Shown here piece after piece: positions 12,818 through 23,344 of a stretch of 64,000 bases of DNA (position 1 is its first letter; every line of letters starts with the position of its first letter). The notes under the pieces were generated by a model. The model did no database searches. It saw nothing but the letters and a program-made list of their open reading frames with translations, and had not been told where the DNA came from. This DNA is from Pezicula radicicola (lineage: Eukaryota > Ascomycota > Leotiomycetes > Helotiales > Dermateaceae). Both the position numbers and the translations under genes were made by a program. The stretch lies in contig PDUO01000101.1 in NCBI GenBank assembly GCA_003008705.1, forward strand, positions 3,754 through 67,753, given 5' to 3'.

Positions 12818-14154
12818 GGATAAGGCTTACAGGGCGCTGTTGACTGTTGTATATCTCGATTAAGAAGAGGGCGTGAATACGAGGAGGATAGTCTTTTCGT
12901 AAAGGCGTTATATATGAAACTTGTTTAGAGTACTGTAGATAGGTGAGTCGTCGATACTTGATGATGAAAATCTCCCCGACTTGACAATTCTAGGGATACT
13001 TATACTATTTCAAATCTAACAATGTCCGGCTGACATGTTGGTAAAGTGGAGAGCCGCTACTCTTCAAAGCCGACAGGAAGTATCTACGTTGAGAAACGCC
13101 ATGGGTAGGAGAACGAGTTGGCCAGACCAGGCCTAACTTAGACACCAATTCGATGGTCTATCCTGAAATATTTCCTCTTGCGTCGTGACTATCGTCATTC
13201 AGAAGAGAGAAGAGAAGAGAATAGGTATACTAGGGCTCCCTGAGTAGCAAGCTTTTGGCCAACGATGTTTGAGAAGTTGTGATCAAGCCTACAATCGACC
13301 GATTCAAGACTACTATATATAGAAGAAGGCGATACACCAGACTTATTGAACCGACGGCCGGCCATTATAGTACTAAGCCTGGCTAACATGTGGAGACCGG
13401 GCCGCTATATAGACCGTCAGGGGTTGAAGCCGCGGCTAGACAAGCGGCTAACCTCCAGACTCCGACCTCACTAGCAACTTGTAGTTCTGAGATCGCCTCC
13501 GTCATGTCGCATTATTGCACATACACAGCGAGACAAGGCATCGAAAATAGCCGCTGTGACATGACTATTCGAGGCGACGGTATTCCTTGCTACCATCACT
13601 CTGCATCAGGGAAAAGGGCTATATTGTTGTATATTCAAAATCTATAAATACAGAAAAAAACAATCTGAAGGGAAAATCCAGACTACTCATTACTGTTGAG
13701 GACAATTACTGTACTCAATGAAGGACTAAGAGAACTTTTACCTCTGGGATCCGCTTACAGGGTTTGGTATCTAAAAGAAAACCGAACCCAAGGCACCAAC
13801 ACCATTCGTAAAAATGGAGTTACCAATCTAAGCTAGTCATACCTTCCAGCGCCTGAGATATAACCCATCTATCACCCAAATCCCAAAGCAACTACATCGC
13901 ACGGATGATCGTTTAAAAGGGAGGCTGTTCATCAATATTGTCGCTGTAAGTCTTTGTACTACTGCTCTGATCTCTGTTTATACGACGGGGCAGCCTGTTT
14001 TCCTACAATTTTATCCCCCCGTTTTGTACAGTCATCCATGATGCTTCTGTCTGGCCGTGAAGCTACTACTGGTGACCATACCACTTTCTCCAAGGTCTCA
14101 GGAGAAATATGAACAATAATATCTGGGCCTACTCATAGACCAAATCTTGTATAG
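12818..14154. other. less eroded intergenic DNA, no supported gene
   Basis: GC is near that of normal fungal DNA. A 64-codon minus ORF (13195-13389) and an overlapping plus ORF that needs a GTG start (13390-13647) are open but carry no motif I can use. No RNA gene was recognised. Confidence 0.4.
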
Positions 14155-15637
14155 CTACCTCGTAAATATCTTCAATGTTATATCCACGCTTCCGGTAGCA
14201 ATGACACAGCGAATTTACACCTCTGGAGGACCTCCTCTAGCCTCGCCGTTGGCTAGAGGTTTATCCTTATCCTTCATAATTACCGGAGCCCATCCCAGGC
14301 AAGAAATGAAATGATCATACAGATTCGATAGCTCCTTGACGTACTTACCGTCTTGGCTTAGATCCCAGCACCGTAGTACTTTGTCGTCTACCACAGAAAC
14401 GAGATATTTACCGCCGGGGTAGAAAACAAGAGCCCGTACCTAGTTGTTATAGCCGATCAGTGTCTTAAAACATATACCCCGTAAATCCCACAGCTTAATG
14501 GTCTTGTCTCGCGACCCGGTGGCCATAAATTCTGATGTACTACTTATTGGTGGCGGCTTCTGTAATCCAACTAGGGATACTAGGTACTGGTACGAGGATG
14601 GCGGCATAAAGACATAGTATTCAATAAAGTTCTCGTGACCGAACATTGTCAACTTATTTTCTCCTCGTAATCCGGAAATATTCCATAACCAGATAGTCTG
14701 GTCATCCCCGGTCGAGAGAACAAAAGATCCGTCAGGCAAGGGATAAACATCACGAACCCACTCTAAATACCTATATATCATCTTTACATAGTATCCAGTG
14801 GTGACATCCCATATTCTCAAAGTCATATCCCTACTGGTACTAACAAGTAGGTCCCTAGATAGCATGAAGTAGACAGCGCTAACGGTATGGTCATGGCCTG
14901 ACAGTGTCCGAGTATTCTTATACCCATCTATCGGATCCCATAACTTGATAGTCAGGTCTGAACTACAAGAGACCAGAAGGGTATAACCTTTAGGACCACC
15001 ATAGTCGATACCGGTAATTACTTTGGTATAGCCCTTGATCGTTTTCTCTAGTTCACCGAGTTCCCAGTCCTATACCTTAATGGTAGAGCCTTGGTCACCG
15101 GACGCAATAATAGAGTAGACCGGATAAAATACGATACAGGAAATTTCGTATTAGTATAATTCTAGAGTATATCAGGCAGGCTTACTAGGGAGCCAAGAGG
15201 TCGGATCTTGGTTACACCTTGATAGAGAGGAAGGGGTGGTACTATCGAGCTCGGATTACAATATTGTAACTCATGATTCGAGGTCCATTATCTATAGCAT
15301 AATACTGGTTAAAGGATACCACAAGAACAGAATATAAAGTAAGCTAGGCTACAAAAGACTTACCTTCTTTTGTAGGCGGATAATACTAGTCCATTTCTTC
15401 TCCAATAGTATCTTATATTTTTTTACTATAGCTGGATCAAAAACTTCCTCCCTAAGGTTCAACTCTGTCCTAAGTATAGCAGCGGTATTTGGGAGGCTAT
15501 TTACTGATAAGTATACTATGATCGACTTGTGACTAGAAATGTTACATTAGCCTTGACCTAGTCCTCGCCCCATATCTCTAACCATAGGTATATATATACA
15601 GCTCTTCAGCTTACCGACTCGGTAATATTCGACTTAT
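14155..15637 (-). pseudogene. PAC1: PAC1/nudF (LIS1) nuclear distribution protein, RIP-inactivated copy
   Basis: LIS1/PAC1 regulates cytoplasmic dynein in nuclear migration. The copy is nearly full length. Exon 1 reads SRILPSR-stop-AEEL with the start ATG changed to ATA (15635-15637). A first intron starts GTATATATA and has a GCTAAT branch point. The LisH region follows ([13 protein letters not shown]), then [20 protein letters not shown] and a GTAAGT donor near 15361. Then come NQDPTSWLPSKPA and the WD40 blade series: [50 protein letters not shown], the PAC1-specific loop [46 protein letters not shown] and ATGSVDITLKIF before TAG at 14155-14157. Stops replace Trp, Gln and one Arg (CGA to TGA), all transitions. 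An active copy should exist elsewhere in the genome. Confidence 0.92.
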
Positions 15638-16216
15638 ATTGTCTGGTGGGTTGTGGTGTTCAAGTCGGCCTTGTGAAATTACAGAGGCGCTAGATGGGCC
15701 CTCTCAGGGCTCCTCTCCTTGACTCGGTGTTTTCCTACACCTACCATAGTTATAAGGAGTAAAACTTTCGTGGGTAAGGCTAGGCTTTGGACGAGGCAGC
15801 GTAAATCGAGAGTACTTGGAGTTCTGGTCAAGAATCAGTCATTTTGTCGCAGGATACGGGACACGACCGCCTGGAGTTGAATTATATCTACGAAAGAATT
15901 TGGGCTTCTCCTGCACCAGTGTAAGGTTGAGACCGGAGGCTAGGGTGCCTGAGGCACCAACCACAAACACAAAGAGCCGCAAAGGTCAAATTATTTAGAC
16001 TTGAGCCTAGTCCAAGGTTTTTTTTGGGTCACGTACTGTATATAAACATTTTCCTATAGCCCGTCGAAGCGTATCTCCTCGCTTAATTAACAAAGGTTTA
16101 CTAGCCAATTATATTACCTACTAAAGTATAGGAAGATAAATTGTACGCCCCTCACTTCTTATTCTTAGTATCTGGGCAACTATCTCACAATCCTTTTAAT
16201 GGCAACTAACAGCAAC
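15638..16216. other. intergenic DNA upstream of the PAC1 copy
   Basis: Mixed composition. It contains a 60-codon plus frame that would need a TTG start and is not supported. A T-run lies at 16018-16025. No other feature is seen. Confidence 0.4.
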
Positions 16217-16541
16217 ATGAAAGCACGACGCAAGCCTCAACTACCATCAGACGGTGAGTTGGTTGAGGCCTGTAAGCCATAGTACAACAGTGACTGTATT
16301 GCTAAAACAATCGTCTATCCTTCTCGAGACGCGCCGCTGGCGTTCATCAAAGTTGGAGCCAAGGTGGATGGTATAGAAGCAGAAGCGCGAAATCAGACTT
16401 TTGCCTTTGATGCCCTTCAGAGGATGCCAGAGCAAGACACCACGGGAATTCGTGTTCCTCAAATCTATGTTATCCTAAGAGGTCAGATGGTTTACATTGT
16501 CATGGAATATATCGAAGGCGAAACCATCAATCCTCAACTCC
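16217..16541 (+). pseudogene. N-terminal fragment of a fungal APH/kinase-like protein
   Basis: The ATG at 16217 opens MKARRKPQLPSDGELVEACKP, then one TAG (16280-16282), then an unbroken frame with a lysine-bearing strand (LAFIKVGAKVDG), EAEARNQTFAFDAL resembling the C-helix region, and a hinge-like MVYIVMEYIEGETI. This is the N-lobe layout of fungal aminoglycoside-phosphotransferase-like kinases. A consensus 5' splice site GTAAGT starts at 16542, but no C-lobe (catalytic loop, DxD) follows. Within about 100 bases a different gene family begins. So this is a truncated, once-mutated fragment. Just downstream, two tandem copies of an 11-bp unit (GTAGCTTCTAC) lie at about 16551-16572. Confidence 0.55.
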
Positions 16542-16639
16542 GTAAGTGATGTAGCTTCTACGTAGCTTCTACGTAGCTCGGAGTTAGTTCGCCTCTAACG
16601 GAGCGTAAGTCAAACCTTACTAAAAATCCATTTAGGTGG

Positions 16640-17995
16640 GATAAGGAATCTTCTACGACGGAAGTCCCAACGGAGATAGTTCAAACTCCCTTAGCATTGG
16701 TACAGCCAACTACCCCACCGAGTAGCCCGAATCTCTCACCATCCAAGTACTTTGTCACCTTGAGCGATGCCCAAGAGTTGGTCCAAGCCGTCAAGGACAT
16801 GCAGATAGCCTCTACTTATACCACGAAGTACACATACTCTCATACACCTCCTGAGGATACTTCAGAGGCGACTTCGACCTTCTGTTCGCCAATATTTCCG
16901 ACAAACCAACCATCGCCATAGGTTGTAACTACTGAGTATATCCAACAGTTCTTTGATATTCTCAAGTCTCTCAGTACTAAGCAGGGGCCTCCTCCTCCGC
17001 CCGCCGCTGTAGACAAAGGTAAATCTAAGGAGCCACCAGCTCGAGCTTCAAAGCTTGAGTTCAAGGCCATCAATGAATTATTCGTCTTCCGTGGTATATA
17101 AGTCCAACTTTGATGGAGCTAATACTATTCATACAGCTGGGACACAAAGGCATATAAGTACAAGATCGTGGAATTAATTACACCACCCGACGAAGAGAAT
17201 AAGCTAGATCAATATATCTTTATAGTTCATACGCGGATTAGTGAGTATCCTAGCCTCGATCCCAGTCTCTATCCTGACAGTAAGGTAGATCGGACGACTG
17301 AGAAATAGACACACCACGTTAACATCAAATCTAAGGGCTTGTGAGATGTCCTTAGGTCGGTTCTAGAAGACGTCAAAGGTATCTGCCTACGGGAGGAGAA
17401 GCCTTCAGTACAATTAGCCTTGACTTTCCGGTAGGAAATCAGAGTAGCTTTGATTACTAACTATATCTAGGTTGAACGGAACCTACTCTTCTACTACCTC
17501 TCCGATCTCGAGGTGTATCGAAGTAACAATGCTGCTCTTGGCGATTCAACGCTCCGGCATCTTAATTTATTGCTTAACTTCATCAAGAATACCTATGAGT
17601 CTACCACTGAACACCTCACTACGCTTCTTGAGAAGCGTGAAATCATATATAACCTTCTGTGGGCTTTCTTCAAGCTGAATACAGTTGTATACACTACTTG
17701 TGACAGTATAGGTAAGCTAAGATACATCAAGTATGATTTTGGCGAAGAGAGAAAACAGATGGCCGGAGTAGACTACTTTCATATAGGGTGTCACTATCTC
17801 GACTCCGATACGAAAGTATTTAGCGAGGTCTTGACTACGCTTGGGATTGAGAAATTCCGTGGGACAAGGAGGATCAGCTCCCTTGGAGTCTTTCCCCTCT
17901 CATACCATCAGAAAGAAATAGAGACGAGAGCTTATCTGGACAAGTGCGGTCGAAAGTTTCTCTCCCTCATGAGTGTCCACCATTGCCAGTACTAA
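16640..17995 (+). pseudogene. DUF7025-type AAA ATPase, N-terminal part (copy 1)
   Basis: Fungal AAA ATPases of this type carry a long N-terminal DUF7025 region before the AAA core. Here the Pro-rich leader (PPSSPNLSPSKY, later GPPPPPAAVDKGK), ASKLEFKAINEL, a probable intron (GTATATA donor near 17094, GCTAATAC branch, CAG acceptor near 17136), then KAYKYKIVELITPP and LDQYIFIVH are visible. From 17513 to 17995 the frame is open: LEKREIIYNLLWAFFK, TVVYTTC, EKFRGTRRISSLGVFPLSYH and GRKFLSLMSVHHCQY, where it ends. Earlier parts have TAG/TGA at Trp/Gln/Arg positions. The AAA core is missing; sequence resembling a Helitron follows directly. A second, more eroded copy is at 31190-41260. Confidence 0.75.
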
Positions 17996-17999
17996 GGAA

Positions 18000-18348
18000 C
18001 GGCCTTACCCATTCCCACTCGCACTACATCCTCTACAAGTGGCACTGCCTGTTCAACTATCTCCTCAACGACTCCGACCCGAAGCCCCAGAGTTCGTGTC
18101 ATAGAATAACAGTCCTCCAGAGCTTGAGCCATCCCCCCTCCTCTTATGGATCCGACAACGAAGAGCAAGGCTTCCTCCCTCCTGAGCAATGGCAGATGAT
18201 CAATGAGTTCCACAATACCCTCAACGGCTATAGCACGGAGGAGTGTGAGCGCTGCTACGAGCGCTGGTTCAATATGGTTATAAAAGCTGTTGATACCGAG
18301 GGCCCTGATGGAAATGAACAACAGAACATATGCGCTCTCTACATTTGA
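18000..18348 (+). pseudogene. Helitron helicase-protein N-terminal fragment
   Basis: The frame in phase with 17944 reads SYGSDNEEQGFLPPEQWQM, then INEFHNTLNGYSTEECERC, YERWFNM and NICALY, ending at a stop (18346-18348). The pattern FH-x-L, C-x-x-C-x-E-R-W-F and a second Cys pair is the N-terminal zinc-type motif of fungal Helitron Rep/PIF1-like helicase proteins; the last Cys of the pair appears as Tyr (TGC to TAC). No Rep HUH or helicase motifs follow before the kinase gene on the other strand. A 168-codon minus ORF across the same bases is its shadow. Confidence 0.5.
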
Positions 18349-18439
18349 TTTTGATTCTGCCAGCTGTCTCCAAACATTTTCTATCACTCCTCCCCATACC
18401 TGCATGCACTTGACTCCAAACAATGGATAGGGAGATGAT

Positions 18440-19354
18440 CTAACCAAAGGCCGTGCTTCCTTCAACGAGTTCCAAACAATATGTCCGGTATACTGCAAAT
18501 TCCTCTGGTGGCATGGCTATGGAGGAATAGTTTCGTAGTTCACACTGTTGCGAGATAGATTCGGACAGCGCGGCAATGGACTTGAATCTACCGTGCCAGC
18601 AATCGTCAATAATTGGGTCCAGCAAGGAGTCACTATCGAGTTTGGGAAATATCATTCGCTGGAGCCGCTCAACAATAGCTGGTCCGTGATCTTCACCAAA
18701 GTATTGATCATCATAAACCTCAACTCCGTAATTGATGTAGTAGAATAAGGAGCCAAGAGCGAATTGTTCTGTACGTGCACTAAGCTTGCCTGCTGTTCCC
18801 TCGTTTGACCCAGCTTCGCTGCCGAGGAGCCGCCCATATGGAGGTATACATGCTTCGAATTCTGAACCGATTGTATTCGTACAATCGAAATCCCCAATCT
18901 TTACACGATCTTGCTCGTCAACCAAGACATTCTCGGGTTTTAGATCACCGTGAGCAAGTCCAAGCGATTCGAGCCAGGCAGCACCTTTAGCCAACGCTTT
19001 CATCCATGTCTTGCGCAATAAAAGTGGCTCGAGGCTTTGTATTGACAAGACCCGAGTAGATTTAGGGTCCCTGATCTGGTGACGTTGCAAGCGTTCGGAG
19101 AGAGACAATCCAGGCATATATTCCAAGAAATTGCAATTGTCGAAGCGTAGGAAACTGGCCACAAGTTCAGGGCAGGGTGGATGTTGTGCCAGAATGTCAA
19201 AAATTCGATTCTCTTTGACGAAATCCTCGTGACCTTTAGTTGTTGGACACTTTACCACAATGAAAGAATTAACTTTGTACACAATGCTTGTGGCTCCCCT
19301 ACGGAGTTCTACAATGTTTGGCATATCTTGTGACAATTTGTTGGATGTGGCCAT
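18440..19354 (-). CDS. protein kinase-domain protein (intact ORF)
   Basis: A 304-residue ORF without internal stops, starting at the Met of MATSNKLSQD; a further 18 codons are open upstream but would be leader. Kinase features: GATSIVYKV at residues 20-28 in place of the Gly loop, K35 (VVKCP), E48 as the C-helix partner, catalytic loop HGDLKPENVLVD (135-146, with D137, K139 and N142), and DFD at 155-157 instead of DFG. ARTEQFALGSLFYYI (193-207) corresponds to helix F, and a DCW motif (251-253) lies in the C-lobe. HGD for HRD and DFD for DFG are typical of fungal lineage-specific kinases, so activity is plausible but not certain. It sits among pseudogenes, convergent with the Helitron fragment. 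Substrate unknown. Confidence 0.8.
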   Translation of the reverse strand: MATSNKLSQDMPNIVELRRGATSIVYKVNSFIVVKCPTTKGHEDFVKENRIFDILAQHPPCPELVASFLRFDNCNFLEYMPGLSLSERLQRHQIRDPKSTRVLSIQSLEPLLLRKTWMKALAKGAAWLESLGLAHGDLKPENVLVDEQDRVKIGDFDCTNTIGSEFEACIPPYGRLLGSEAGSNEGTAGKLSARTEQFALGSLFYYINYGVEVYDDQYFGEDHGPAIVERLQRMIFPKLDSDSLLDPIIDDCWHGRFKSIAALSESISQQCELRNYSSIAMPPEEFAVYRTYCLELVEGSTAFG

Positions 19355-19492
19355 AGTATAGAGTGTAAAAGAAGAGTCAAAGTAAAGGCATTGTAGTGAG
19401 TGGTACAATATAGTATCTTTATTTTGTCATTCGTGAGTGTACAATAAGCCGGACTAGGTGAGCCCATACTAGTCGGGCGGGTAGCGTAAGCG

Positions 19493-19702
19493 CTAAGCCT
19501 TTTTCCAACTTCCCTGTTCCTTGACCCAAAGCCCAGCATCAACACAATCCGGACATGGGTCTTTCTTTGTCGTCTGACCTAGATACGAAGTATGTCTCAC
19601 AGTACCGCAACCCCCGCAATTCTCATACTCCGCGGTAGTGCTATTTTGATCGATCACGTGACCGCAGCGGTGTTTCGTGCGAGGAATGAGTTCTTGACAC
19701 AT
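19493..19702 (-). CDS. small zinc-ribbon-like cysteine protein, 69 aa
   Basis: An intact ORF with Cys at residues 2, 13, 29, 32, 50 and 53: MCQEL start, RCGHVI, CGGC and CPDC, then a Trp-containing basic tail (GSWKKA). The MC-x(10)-CGH-x(n)-CxxC-x(n)-CxxC plan recurs in many short ascomycete hypothetical proteins and suggests one structural zinc site. It lies 138 bp upstream of the kinase start on the same strand. There is no signal peptide. Function unknown. Confidence 0.5.
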   Translation of the reverse strand: MCQELIPRTKHRCGHVIDQNSTTAEYENCGGCGTVRHTSYLGQTTKKDPCPDCVDAGLWVKEQGSWKKA

Positions 19703-19799
19703 AGCGATTCTGTGAAGTCGTTACGAAGGCGAGATTCATATGTAATGGGCATGGTCCAAGCGTTTTTCGTAGCCACGTGACCTGAATAACCTCACGAAA

Positions 19800-21390
19800 T
19801 GGACACTATTCTATACTTTAAGCCTATATATTAATAGCTATAATAGCTCCTAAACACCTATATTATATAGAAGCTAACAAGGGAGCCTTTCTTAGATAAA
19901 TAAATAATAGAATAGATTTATAACTAGTTATAAAAAGAACTAGAATTCTTAAAGTATTAGTATAATAAATTAAGAAGTATTTAGATAAAGTCTAAATATA
20001 TAATTAAAACTATTACTTTCCTTCTCCTTTAATATATAATTAAATAATTATTAAACTAAAATTAAAGTCTTAATAAATTATATCTAAGATAATAAGAAAT
20101 TAATTAAAAGAAAATATTAAATAAGATTAAATATATTAAAAAATAAAATAATATAATATTATATAAAAACTTAATATTCTAAACTCTATATTTATTATTT
20201 AAAGAGAGATAAAAATATATTATCTTAATTAAATTAAATCTATAAAGAAACTTATCTTTATAAATATATAATAAGTTTAATANNNNNNNNNNNNNNNNNN
20301 NNNNNNNNNNNNNNNNNNNNNNNNNNNNNNNNNNNNNNNNNNNNNNNNNNNNNNNNNNNNNNNNNNNNNNNNNNNNNNNNNNNNNNNNNNNNNNNNNNNN
20401 NNNNNNNNNNNNNNNNNNNNNNNNNNNNNNNNNNNNNNNNNNNNNNNNNNNNNNNNNNNNNNNNNNNNNNNNNNNNNNNNNNNNNNNNNNNNNNNNNNNN
20501 NNNNNNNNNNNNNNNNNNNNNNNNNNNNNNNNNNNNNNNNNNNNNNNNNNNNNNNNNNNNNNNNNNNNNNNNNNNNNNNNNNNNNNNNNNNNNNNNNNNN
20601 NNNNNNNNNNNNNNNNNNNNNNNNNNNNNNNNNNNNNNNNNNNNNNNNNNNNNNNNNNNNNNNNNNNNNNNNNNNNNNNNNNNNNNNNNNNNNNNNNNNN
20701 NNNNNNNNNNNNNNNNNNNNNNNNNNNNNNNNNNNNNNNNNNNNNNNNNNNNNNNNNNNNNNNNNNNNNNNNNNNNNNNNNNNNNNNNNNNNNNNNNNNN
20801 NNNNNNNNNNNNNNNNNNNNNNNNNNNNNNNNNNNNNNNNNNNNNNNNNNNNNNNNNNNNNNNNNNNNNNNNNNNNNNNNNNNNNNNNNNNNNNNNNNNN
20901 NNNNNNNNNNNNNNNNNNNNNNNNNNNNNNNNNNNNNNNNNNNNNNNNNNNNNNNNNNNNNNNNNNNNNNNNNNNNNNNNNNNNNNNNNNNNNNNNNNNN
21001 NNNNNNNNNNNNNNNNNNNNNNNNNNNNNNNNNNNNNNNNNNNNNNNAATTATTATTATTAGAAATAATAATAATTTTAATAATTTTAAAACTATTTAAA
21101 GTATATAAACTATATCTATTATATATAAATTTTATTTTTATAGAAGAATTTAAATAGATTAGTAATTATAACTAATTAAATTTCTTAGAATTTAAAATTT
21201 CTATTTATAATTTATTATATTATTTATATACTAGAGCTTTTAGAAGTTAGTAAAACTTATTTCTATACTTATAGATATAAGTATACTAAAGAACTAAATA
21301 ATATTAACTTATTAGTATTTAAATAGAGATTTTAGAGAGGCTTTATTATAGAATTTATATTAAAGATAACTATTTTCTAAATTAGATTCC
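19800..21390. other. RIPed AT-rich DNA around an assembly gap
   Basis: From about 19800 to 20282 and again from 21048 to about 21390 the sequence is extreme A/T with CA and TG missing. No ghost domain could be read. The block is interrupted by undetermined bases. Confidence 0.7.
20283..21047. other. assembly gap (765 N)
   Basis: A run of undetermined bases, 765 long. It lies inside a RIPed repeat block, the usual place where fungal assemblies break. The true length may differ. Confidence 0.99.
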
Positions 21391-22227
21391 TTTCTAATCA
21401 GATATTCACCGAGTATATATTGCCAACACATGTATATACGAATATAATCTGATATCTTACAGTATTAACATCTATTATAAATCTTGGCCTAGCTAATAAG
21501 CATGGATGCAGCTCTTCGATTGTAGTACTTGTGGCTGCTTGTCATTGCCTAGCCCTGTATAACGACAGGATGTTATCGCAAGCTTTGAAATATAAGCCCT
21601 CGCCAAAGCACCATGATTTACAGGTAGGTCCCCGCCAAAAATCCTTGGCACATACAGTAGGAGCTACAGGCTGCTCCGGGGGAGGGGGGTAAAGGGGGTT
21701 GCTCATCTGTGCCCCTGGTTCTCAAGAGGATCCCACTCCAAAGTGGGTTTCCTTAGTGTAGATGCTATACATCAGGGTTGACCGGAAGCGTGATGTGTTC
21801 CTCCCGGCTGACGCTTTTCTCACTTATTGGGGGGGGCAGCTCGGAGCGGGCGATTTGAGATGATTTCATTAGGTAAGTGACGACAAGTGCCTGACAACTG
21901 TTCGCCGAACTGTTACACGAGGGGACGCGAGCAACAATAAAGCGCTTAGGAAGATAAGGAGACAAATGAGTAGCGTGTGAATTCTGCAGAATACATAGGT
22001 GGGGGGAAGATAAGGACACCTTGCGCAAAATCGCGATTCTTGCCGACTGGGGGTTTTTTTTAAATTGGCAGCACCAGCAAAAAGGCTCGAGTTAGAGATC
22101 AGTTCATACAAGCAGGGCGTAGATCGCAACCTCCTGTCTAAAAGACGGCTAGCCCACGATTTTCAACTTGTTTGTAAGAATCTTAGCCCAGATCCCTCCC
22201 AAATATCTGTTCCTAGTACATCCTTAT
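21391..22227. other. GC-normal intergenic DNA
   Basis: Sharp return to normal composition near 21390. The minus-strand ORFs at 21765-22129 overlap each other and show no motif. G-runs occur near 21680 and 21830 and a T-run near 22050. No gene is supported. Confidence 0.4.
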
Positions 22228-22480
22228 GACTATGTGCCAATATACGGACTTTGACCGGACCTACAAAGAGTGCAAGGAGAAGCCTCTCAAGCATACCTAT
22301 TATGCGATAAAGCCAAGTCTACTCGCCGCCACTGCTCGGATGCAACTGCATCGCACGAAGTCATTATAGGTTCCTCGAGAACAGGAGGGGAGTGTCCTAC
22401 TTGTACTGAGGGCGTAGTGAGCAAAACGGTAAGCCTTGTCCTGTGCGTCCTAAGTGTTGCCAGAAGGGCAGTAAATTGAT
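22228..22480 (+). pseudogene. frame-shifted small cysteine-rich protein remnant
   Basis: The ATG at 22228 opens MCQYTDFDRTYKECKEK and runs 45 codons to TAG. In another frame the downstream part carries a GGECPTCTEG knuckle (around 22385). The start MC-x-x-T, an early Cys and a later CPxC are the plan of the same short ascomycete Cys proteins as at 19493. So I read one gene split by a frameshift or an unrecognised intron. Confidence 0.3.
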
Positions 22481-22577
22481 TGAATCTTGAATCAGATATA
22501 CCTGAATTAATCAATCTGCGGTTCTGTGGAGAGGAAGGGTTGGAAGGACCGACTTGGACAGGAGCTGGCAATCGAGG

Positions 22578-23282
22578 CTAAGATGAACTTGGAATTCTGT
22601 CGCTCAATCGGTCTTGAATGCGCTGGACATCAACCACCGCCTCACTAGCAGTCTCATACTGGGCCATCCAGCACTTTGTAATTACCTTCCCTAGTACCAA
22701 TTCGCACGTATCAGGGAATTTGTCTGCCTTAAACAGCTCCTCAAGCTCTTCGTCATTTTTATCGGGATACGGTTTGTTGGTCGTCTCTATCTCGTACAGC
22801 GTAGAGCCCAAAGCAAATAGCTCAGACTTGACCGATGGTTTTTCGGCAGGCATGTTCGGGTGCTCAGAGTGCGGGCTTGGAAACACCATAGGCTTAGATC
22901 CATCGAGAGATGATCCAGCAAAGTCGGACAGCTTCGAGTTTTCGTCCCAGTCAAGCAGGATATTGTGCGGGCCGATGTCTACTTGCATAACGCCACACGA
23001 GTGTACGTGCTGGAGCACCTGTGCAGTCTGCAAAGACCAACGGACCACGTCGTGGGCTAGTGGCCGCTGCTTGTGCTCGCGGAGGTCTAACAGGCGCCTG
23101 CGGAGTGGGTATTGGAGACGTTCGAGAACGATCATACCCTTGTGCGTATAGAGGAGCTTCGTAATATAAGGGTGTGGCCCTAAGCGTTCGTAGATTTGGC
23201 GCTCAATATCAAGTTGTTCCTTCGTGTTTTCAAGCGGGAGAGGGGCCTTGATGATGGCCGAGATAGATACTGCAAATACCAT
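22578..23282 (-). CDS. fungal kinase-like protein with altered catalytic loop
   Basis: A 234-residue ORF from the first Met. That Met lies inside the Gly-loop equivalent (VTVGQSGMVFAV), and the frame stays open upstream to about 23350 without another Met. So the true start is probably in an upstream exon or was lost. Visible motifs: K12 (AIIKAP), E27 in the C-helix, VDIGPHNILLD in the catalytic loop (D102, N107) with MQ in place of the His-x of HxD, and DFA at 120-122 (DFAGSSLDG, common in this fungal subfamily) in place of DFG. SELFALGSTLYEI (153-165) is helix F and KCW (203-205) lies in the C-lobe. It is a relative of the kinase at 18440 but clearly diverged. Activity is doubtful. Confidence 0.7.
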   Translation of the reverse strand: MVFAVSISAIIKAPLPLENTKEQLDIERQIYERLGPHPYITKLLYTHKGMIVLERLQYPLRRRLLDLREHKQRPLAHDVVRWSLQTAQVLQHVHSCGVMQVDIGPHNILLDWDENSKLSDFAGSSLDGSKPMVFPSPHSEHPNMPAEKPSVKSELFALGSTLYEIETTNKPYPDKNDEELEELFKADKFPDTCELVLGKVITKCWMAQYETASEAVVDVQRIQDRLSDRIPSSS

Positions 23283-23344
23283 GCCTGATTGGCCGACTGT
23301 AACCCTGGGATAGAAGGCTGTGTCTCCATCCTGAACGCACGAGT

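Noticed and set aside
13390..13647. 85-codon plus ORF and 15816-15998 plus ORF
   Set aside because: They need GTG or TTG starts and show no domain; eukaryotic context makes such starts unlikely.
17992..18498. 168-codon minus ORF
   Set aside because: It is antisense to the Helitron-like C-x-x-C-x-E-R-W-F segment and has no motif of its own.
22618..23151. 177-codon plus ORF
   Set aside because: Shadow of the kinase ORF on the minus strand.
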